A program made the translations under genes and the position numbers. 64,000 nt of DNA. Origin: Sinotaia quadrata (Eukaryota > Mollusca > Gastropoda > Architaenioglossa > Viviparidae). Below the pieces are notes generated by a model. It saw nothing but the letters and a program-made list of their open reading frames with translations, made no database searches and was not told the DNA's origin. The stretch covers positions 72,077,071-72,141,070 of the forward strand of contig CM054183.1 of NCBI GenBank assembly GCA_028829895.1, read 5' to 3'. Below are positions 57,453 through 64,000 of this stretch, one piece after another (the first letter of the stretch is position 1; each line of letters starts with the position of its first letter).

Positions 57453-57884
57453 CAGCGGCATAACTAATGACCCTGCAGCCCCGCCCACCCCCACCCCGCA
57501 ATGCTTGGAAGACTTTCAACAGAATGGAACCAAAACTTGTTCTTTCAAAAATTTGTTTGAAATTTGAAAAGTATACACATGCTCAATTGAATTTTAGCAG
57601 GGGGCATGGCAAGATTGGAAAGCTGGTCTAGACAAGCTACTTCTCATGGAGGAAAGCTGGTCTAGACAAGCTACTTCTCGTGGAGGAAAGCTGGTCTAGA
57701 CAAGCTACTTCTCGTGGAGGAAAGCTGGTCTAGACAAGCTACTTCTCGTGGAGGAAAGCTGGTCTAGACAAGCTACTTCTCATAGAGGAAAGCGAGTGTA
57801 CATAGGCCTATAGAAAATAGGGGGTTGTGCATTTTAGATTTTTTGCAAGGGGGTTGTGGGGCAGCATTCGAAGTTACGCCACTG
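57453..57884. mobile_element. hAT-like MITE, copy 2, with internal array
   Basis: Ends CAGCGGCATAAC and GTTACGCCACTG, imperfect terminal inverted repeats. Flanks GATTCAAT and CATTCATT agree at 6 of 8 bases, a decayed 8-bp target duplication as expected for hAT. A C-rich stretch at 57,478-57,499 gives four G-runs on the minus strand. Interior expanded by five 34-bp units. No coding capacity. Confidence 0.8.
57617..57792. repeat. 34-bp minisatellite inside the MITE, 5 copies
   Basis: Core GAAAGCTGGTCTAGACAAGC then TACTTCTCGTGGAG. The other MITE copy has one related sequence here (GCAAGCTGATTCTCTGTGAA), so expansion followed insertion or arose in this lineage. Confidence 0.93.
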
Positions 57885-57894
57885 CATTCATTGT

Positions 57895-58545
57895 TCTATT
57901 TTATGTAGTGTATGTATGTAGTGATTGTATCTAAAATGTATGTAGTGTATGTATGTTGTGATTATATCTAAAATGTATGTAGTGTATGTATGTTGTGATT
58001 ATATCTAAAATGTATGTAGTGTATGTATGTTGTGATTGTATCTAAAATGTATGTAGTGTATGTATCTAAAATGTATGTAGTGATTATATCTAAAATGTAT
58101 GTTGTGATTGTATCTAAAATGTATGTAGTGTATGTATGTTGTGATTGTATCTAAAATGTATGTAGTGTATGTATGTTGTGATTGTATCTAAAATGTATGT
58201 AGTGATTGTATCTAAAATGTATGTAGTGATTGTGTCTAAAATGTATGTAGTGATTGTGTCTAAAATGTATGTAGTGATTGTATCTAAAATGTATGTAGTG
58301 ATTGTATCTAAAATGTATGTAGTGATTGTATCTAAAATGTATGTAGTGATTGTATCTAAAATGTATGTAGTGATTGTATGTTGTGATTGTATCTAAAATG
58401 TATGTAGTGTATACACATACACATATCTAAAATGTATGTAGTGTTTGTATCTAAAATGTATGTGGTGATTGTATCTAAAATGTATGTAGTGTATACACAT
58501 ACACATATCTAAAATGTATGTAGTATTTGTATCTAAAATGTATGT
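57895..58545. repeat. 24-bp minisatellite with longer variants
   Basis: Core ATTGTATCTAAAATGTATGT plus AGTG, about 25 units. Some carry TATGTATGTTGTG insertions. The 8-codon plus frame MYVVIVSK is array-derived. Confidence 0.94.
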
Positions 58546-58609
58546 GCATTGTTAAAATAAATTCCATTTTTATTTATTGTTTTACAACTTCCTAGTTGTA
58601 TTTTCGTAA

Positions 58610-59060
58610 GTATAATTCGAACGTAGTGCTTGGTGTGAAATGGAAAAAGATGAACACAAAAAGTATGCGTAAGTACACTTTTAACTTGTACTTGGTGTGA
58701 AATGGAAAAAGACGGACACAAAAAGTATGCGTAAGTACACTTTTAACTTGTACTTGGTGTGAAATGGAAAAAGACGGACACAAAAATGTATGCGTAAGTA
58801 CACTTTTAACTTGTACTTGGTGTGAAATGGAAAAAGACGAACACAAAAAGTATGCGTAAGTACACTTTTAACTTGTACTTGGTGTGAAATGGAAAAAGAC
58901 GAACACAAAAAGTATGCGTAAGATTACTTCTAACTTGTACTTGGTGTGAAATGGAAAAAGACGGACACAAAAAGTATGCGTAAGTACACTTCTAACGTTG
59001 TGAGCGGGTGTTTGGTGTAAAAGGGAAAAAAGACAGACAAAACAAGTATGCGGATGTTTC
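58610..59060. repeat. 62-bp minisatellite, about 7 copies
   Basis: Core TTGGTGTGAAATGGAAAAAG then ACGGACACAAAAAGTATGCG. The edge copies are diverged. Confidence 0.95.
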
Positions 59061-60255
59061 ATATCATGGCTATGGGCTTTATGTCAGGTCAGTGTTTATC
59101 GTGAGATATACAGATCTAGGAAAGTGGCGTTTGGTAGGGAAAGGTGAAGTCAACACCCCTATCGTTTACCCCATCCTCACAGGAAGGCGTAGTATATTAT
59201 ACAAGTTGAAATAAATATGGTGTTCGATTTAATACTTCCTAACAGTAGAAATACCTGTCAGTGTCCATATACAGAAATTAAGGCAAGCTGTGATTTTAGT
59301 AATAATAAATAAATGTTTACATATTTATTCACTTGGGCAATTTGTGTAAATACATACAAATTTCAACAGTGTCTGATTCGAATAAAAATAACTAAAGATC
59401 TAAGCATTGGCTTCAAGCAGTATATGTCAATATAACAACACAGTTTTGAGTTTTTGACCATCATCTAATCATCGTAACTCTGTAGTCTAAACTATATTTG
59501 GAAACTACCATGTACCAACAACAAAAACCTCCTGAAACGCACATATTGCTATCTGAAATTCTGATGATTGCAGACATTCCATCTTTCCCAAGGACCACAC
59601 CTGTATTATTTTCTACGATAGACAGATCTGTGATGCAGAATTTGGTCAAATATGACAAATGTCAACTGCACTTTACCAGTGTTCATAAAAATCATATTTG
59701 CCAAAGGTGCGTAATCCATGGAAAATGACAGTTATACAGGAATTACTTTCCTTGGAAGATTGCTTCTCTTAATAGCAACAATAAGGATGACTTCGTCCGT
59801 TTACGCATCTAAGTCGGTGTATGGGTTTTCATGAAAAATCTCTTAAAATAAATTACAATGTTCGGCGACGAGTCAATAAGCATTTATTTCAGACGTCATT
59901 TAAGAAGTAGATCTATCAAATAATGGCATTTCTATTTCCAGTCGCAGACATAATAATACCCAGAGAGAGAAAGAGATCTGTTTGTTGTTCAATGGAGTCA
60001 TATTACAGACAACTGTACGCTACACGTAGCATATTAAATGTTTACTTCCATTTTATGAATATCTGGGTTATATTTAGTGTTTTCCTTTAACAGAATAATT
60101 TCATTTCAAAAACAGATAATGTGAACATTTAATATTTAAATACAAGGAGAATCACATGGTCACAAAATTCAAGTAGGATGTGTTTAAAATTATGATTTCG
60201 TGTAGGTGTGATGTTTTGGTGGAGTTGGTAGTGGTTAAAGTTGAACTAAGACCGA
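59061..60255. other. Non-array island with weak exon-like segment
   Basis: At 59,572-59,708 (plus) an AG acceptor (GATTGCAG|ACATTC) and a donor (CCAAAG|GTGCGT) bound an open segment (FPRTTPVLFSTIDRSVMQNL...). The opposite strand is also open for 65 codons, so strand and reality are uncertain. Nothing else recognised. Confidence 0.25.
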
Positions 60256-60256
60256 A

Positions 60257-60269
60257 AACACACACACAC

Positions 60270-60313
<44 letters not shown>
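60257..60313. repeat. (CA)n/(GA)n microsatellite
   Basis: Short CA run followed by about 20 GA units. Confidence 0.95.
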
Positions 60314-60314
<1 letters not shown>

Positions 60315-60339
60315 AAAATATCAATCATGGATACACTAG

Positions 60340-60720
60340 CAACAGAACTACAAACTACTAAGGCACACGTACATAATAACTTACAACACAGTTACACCTA
60401 CTAAAGGCACACAAACAATTCATGACTAACAACAGTCACACATACTTAATGGATAGAGACAATTTGATAACTAGCAACCAGTCACAAATACTACAGATAT
60501 ACAAACAGCTCATGAACAACAACACATTCACACATACGAAAGATTTACAAAGAGTTTATGACCTACAACACAGTCACACATACGAAAGGCACAAACAGTT
60601 CATGACCTAAAGCATGGACACACTACAGAGAAACAAAGAGTTTATGACCAACAACACAGTCTCACATACGAAAGGCACAAACAGTTCATGACCTAAAGCA
60701 TGGACACACTACAGAGAAAC
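60340..60720. repeat. ~40-75 bp degenerate minisatellite
   Basis: Core CAACACAGTCACACATACGA then AAGGCACAAACAGTTCATGA; a 75-bp block ending AAAGCATGGACACACTACAG occurs twice at the right end. Confidence 0.85.
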
Positions 60721-60939
60721 AAATACAATGTTCTACATCACTGTATAAAAAAGTTGAATTCTTATTGTTCAGTTTGGATCAAACTTGACATTCAAGATAA
60801 TAGATGGGGCTAAATTTAATCCATATAACTGAATAAAACACTGCTTCCCAGTGATTTTCAAAAAACTGCAACAATCCATTTTTTGTCTCTAACACAATGA
60901 TGCGGTATCCCTTAGCTCTCAACTCATGTAACAAACATC

Positions 60940-61230
60940 TCTGTTCCATCAGGAACTGTCAGTGTGTCATCAAGAGGGAATGTAATTGTGTTATCAACCA
61001 GGAATGTCACTGTGTCATCAACAGGGAATACCATTGTATCATCAACATGAATGTCGATATGTCATCAACAGGGAAAGGCTGCTGTATCATTAAGAGGTAC
61101 TGTCATTGTGTTATCAACAGGATATGTCATTGTGTCAGCAATGGAAACTGTCAATGTGTCATCAACAGAAAATGTCATTGTGTCAACAATAGGAAATGTC
61201 ATTGTGTCAACAATAGGAACTGTCATTGTA
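60940..61230. repeat. 24-bp minisatellite, about 12 copies
   Basis: Core GTCATTGTGTCATCAACAGG plus GAAT. Plus frames such as CHCVINRK are array translations. Confidence 0.92.
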
Positions 61231-61239
61231 CAATAGGTT

Positions 61240-61734
61240 GCTTGAGAGAGTAACTAATTAATTGTTTGGCAGGTAAATAAGGTTTCATTTCTAATATAAG
61301 TTAAGTGCAGGAAAACAGAACCACATGCACTACTTTTTGAGCTAAGTTGACCCGATCTGGATTACATAGCAAACAAACAAAAAAACCAAAAGAATCTTTC
61401 AGTTAAGCGGTAAATAAAACTATTTGCTTTGGAAAAACGTGCTTATCTTTTTAAAAATCATTTTAGCTTTGGCAAATGGTTAATGTCTCGGTATCCTGCA
61501 TGCCAAAGTTCACCTATTTAGGTTTGTAGAATGGAAATAATAGACATTCAAAGAGTCCTGCCTTCCACATAAGCTGATTGTCAACACAAGATGGCTGTCT
61601 ACACAATTTGGATGTCCGCTTAAGATGATTATCAACACAAAATGGTTATCTATTTAAGGTGGCTGTCTATATAAATCCTTTGTCTATAAATGCTGGCAAG
61701 CTGGCTATGTACTTTACCTTGGTTTGTATACATA
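61240..61734. other. Unique stretch grading into repeat
   Basis: No exon. From 61,570, loose GATGGCTGTCTA(C/T)ACAA motifs foreshadow the following array. Confidence 0.45.
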
Positions 61735-62165
61735 TTTTGGCTGTCTTAACAAGATGACTGTCTACGTATACATATTTTGGCTGTCTTAACAAGATGACTG
61801 TCTACGTATACATATTTTGGCTGTCTTAACAAGATGACTGTCTACGTATACATATTTTGGCTGTCTTAACAAAATGACTGTCTACGTATACATATTTTGG
61901 CTGTCTTAACAAGATGACTGTCTACGTATACATATTTTGGCTGTCTGAACAAGATGACTGTCTACGTATACATATTTTGGCTGTCTTAACAAGATGACTG
62001 TCTACGTATACTGGCTGTATTAACAAGATGATTGTCTACATATACATATTTTGGCTGTCTTAACAAGATGACTGTCTACGTAAACTGGCTGTCTTAACAA
62101 GATGACTGTCTACGTATACTGGCTGTCTCTGCAAATTGACTATTTAAACACGTCTCTACAAGCTG
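61735..62165. repeat. 40-bp minisatellite, about 10 copies
   Basis: Core GGCTGTCTTAACAAGATGAC then TGTCTACGTATACATATTTT; right copies lack ATACATATTTT. Confidence 0.95.
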
Positions 62166-62214
62166 GTTGTCTACTTAAACTGACCGTGTGTACTAACTGG
62201 CTCTCTATAGAGCA

Positions 62215-62360
62215 TGTTCCAAATATAAAATTAAGTTTGGACAAGGCATTATGTACAGTATACTTGATTCTATAGTACAAAACATCATAAATGTTGAATT
62301 AAGTTTGGACAAGGCATTATGTACAGTATATTTGATTCTTTAGTACAAAACATCATGCAA
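62215..62360. repeat. ~74-bp tandem duplication
   Basis: Two copies of ATTAAGTTTGGACAAGGCAT ... AGTACAAAACATCAT. Confidence 0.93.
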
Positions 62361-62449
62361 GTTTTAAGTTTCTTTAGATTAAACCTGTTTTCACTTTTAT
62401 ATTCTTGTTCGCTTGATTCTGTTATCGTGTAACGATTACTAGCTTTTCT

Positions 62450-63035
62450 CAATCAGACTTGTTCTGGAAGAAGTCATGTGTACCTTTTATACTGTGTAAA
62501 TGATTTCGTCAAGCAGAAGTGTTCTAGAAGGAGTTGTGTGTAGTTTTATATTTTGTATAAATGATCTGTTAATCAGACGTGTTCTAGAAGTTATGGGTAC
62601 CTTTAATACGTTGTATAAATGATTTGTTAGTCAGACGTGTTCTAGAATTATGGGTACCTTTAATACGTTGTATAAATGATTTGTTAGTCAGACGTGTTCT
62701 AGAAGTTATGGGTACCTTTAATACGTTGTATAAATGATTTGTTAGTCAGACGTGTTCTAGAAGTTATGGGTACCTTTAATACGTTGTATAAATGATTTGT
62801 TAGTCAGACGTGTTCTAGAAGTTATGGGTACCTTTTATACGTTGTATAAATGATTTGTTAGTCAGACGTGTTCTAGAAGTTATGGGTACCTTTTATACGT
62901 TGTATAAATGATTTGTTAGTCAGACGTGTTCTAGAAGAAGTCATGTGTACTTTTTACTGTAGTGTAAATGATTTGTTAATCAGACGTGTTCTAGAAGAAG
63001 TCATGTGTACTTTTTACTGTAGTGTAAATGGCTTG
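62450..63035. repeat. 58-bp minisatellite, about 10 copies
   Basis: Core GATTTGTTAGTCAGACGTGT then TCTAGAAGTTATGGGTACC; edge copies longer (AGAAGAAGTCATGTGTACT). Confidence 0.95.
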
Positions 63036-63400
63036 TTAGTGTGAATTAGAAACATATGAGTGTGTTGTGTAAACGATTTAACAGTGTAAATAAGGAACAC
63101 ATTAATGTAATATGTAAATGATTTGACAATGAATTGGAACATGAATGTATTATGTAATTGACTTGTCTTGTAACTAATAAATAAAGATTTGTTTACTATT
63201 CTAATCCATATTTATTCCTTTTAATATCTATGTGATTTCTAGTCGATACCTTTTCTTTATTTCAGTGTGACTCGTTTGAGGCTTTGACAGCATGACATAG
63301 TTCCTTCAGAGACATTTCCATTGACAACCTTGCCTTAACAACTTTACTCATTCACCTAGCATTGAGCTTTCGGTTGTATTATTGTACTATTGAGTATTCC
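63036..63400. other. Transition and short unique stretch
   Basis: A strong acceptor (CTTTTCTTTATTTCAG|TGT at 63,265) is followed by only nine codons to a TGA. No feature called. Confidence 0.35.
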
Positions 63401-64000
63401 ATCGTAATATTAGATTTAATTGAATTCGCAGTGAGTTTTCCATCGTAATATTTTATAGATTAACTGGATCCGCATTGAGTTTTCCATCGTAAACCTGTTG
63501 TCATAGAATGGAACTAATATTGAGTTTTTCAACAAAATACTGTATTTCATTGACATAATTAGTTTTGTTTTCCATAACATTACTGTACTTCATAGAATTA
63601 AACCAAGTTTTGAACTCTCCATCAAAAATACTCTACTCAGTGAATTAAACTAGCACTGAGTTTTCTATAATAGTATTGTACTTAGTGAAACGAACTAGCA
63701 CTGAGTTTTCTATAATAGTATTGTACTTAGTGAAATGAACTAGCACTGAGTCTATATCCAGTGATTTAAATTATTTCTATAAATAATACACTATCCAGTG
63801 ATTTCAACTATTTCTATAATAATACTGTACATATTGAATTAAATTATTTCTATAATAATACTGTACTCAGTGAATTGAATATTTTCCATAATAATACTGT
63901 ACCCATGAATTGAACTATTTCTACAATGATACAGTACTCAATGAATTGTACTATCTATATATATAGTTTTCCAGCTCTTTCTATATATAATGCATTCCTT
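63401..64000. repeat. Degenerate ~38-bp minisatellite to the window end
   Basis: Left core ATTGAGTTTTCCATCGTAAT; middle core CACTGAGTTTTCTATAATAG (two identical copies); right core TGAACTATTTCTATAATAAT then ACTGTACTCAGTGAAT. All share the GTACTCAGTGAAT-type linker. It continues past the window. Confidence 0.82.

Noticed and set aside
59461..59728. Open frames on both strands in a non-repetitive patch
   Set aside because: Strand cannot be decided and splice signals are modest, so it is noted only as a weak segment.
63266..63295. Very strong acceptor followed by nine codons and a stop
   Set aside because: A nine-codon tail gives no coding evidence.

Overview
This is animal nuclear DNA. It is AT-rich, has no operons or ribosome binding sites, and carries spliceosomal-type exon borders, a decayed non-LTR retrotransposon, a solo LTR and non-autonomous DNA transposons. 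The retrotransposon belongs to the group with a restriction-like endonuclease (R2/R4/NeSL side of LINE diversity). Together with CAGTGGCGTAAC-type terminal repeats and very abundant minisatellites, this suggests an invertebrate, perhaps a mollusc or other lophotrochozoan. The species is not identifiable from this window and that placement is a guess.

The dominant fact is tandem repetition. Well over half of the 64 kb consists of more than 60 minisatellite arrays, mostly with units of 22-66 bp. Each array has its own unit sequence, and they lie almost end to end. Between them are (GT)n, (TATC)n, (CTTT)n and (GA)n microsatellites. Nearly all long open frames here are translations of these arrays, often open on both strands, and are not genes. 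Some arrays are very homogeneous (45.76-46.84 kb, 6.64-6.97 kb, 41.7-42.05 kb). Others are decayed, and several show higher-order structure (4.4-5.1, 22.0, 38.2-38.7 and 53.5-53.9 kb).

The non-array islands hold what looks functional or mobile. Minus strand: a two-exon candidate gene for a small secreted protein (exon 1 at 23,482-23,339, exon 2 at 21,433-21,174), whose phases agree across an intron filled by a 38-bp array. Plus strand: candidate exons at 88-201, 9,639-9,740 and 12,315-12,518 (terminal), all phase 0 and possibly one gene, plus a possible alternative last exon at 9,378-9,452. A weaker minus-strand signal-peptide exon lies at 5,428-5,327. A plus-strand exon-like segment at 35,039-35,207 sits inside a 1.7 kb dispersed repeat, with a decayed inverted copy at 0.67-1.69 kb and a 3' copy at 12.78-13.09 kb. 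A CpG-containing island at 38.9-39.2 kb has promoter-like motifs.

Mobile elements: a 3' LINE fragment with an inverted 5' piece (19.19-20.17 kb); a 1,862-bp probable solo LTR with a perfect 5-bp target duplication inside a 30-bp array (49,538-51,399); and two related hAT-like MITEs (41,479-41,717 and 57,453-57,884). Each MITE has seeded a tandem array, one from its terminal repeat and flank, the other from its interior. Several arrays begin at splice junctions or transposon ends, so local junction sequence appears to be repeatedly captured and amplified in this genome.
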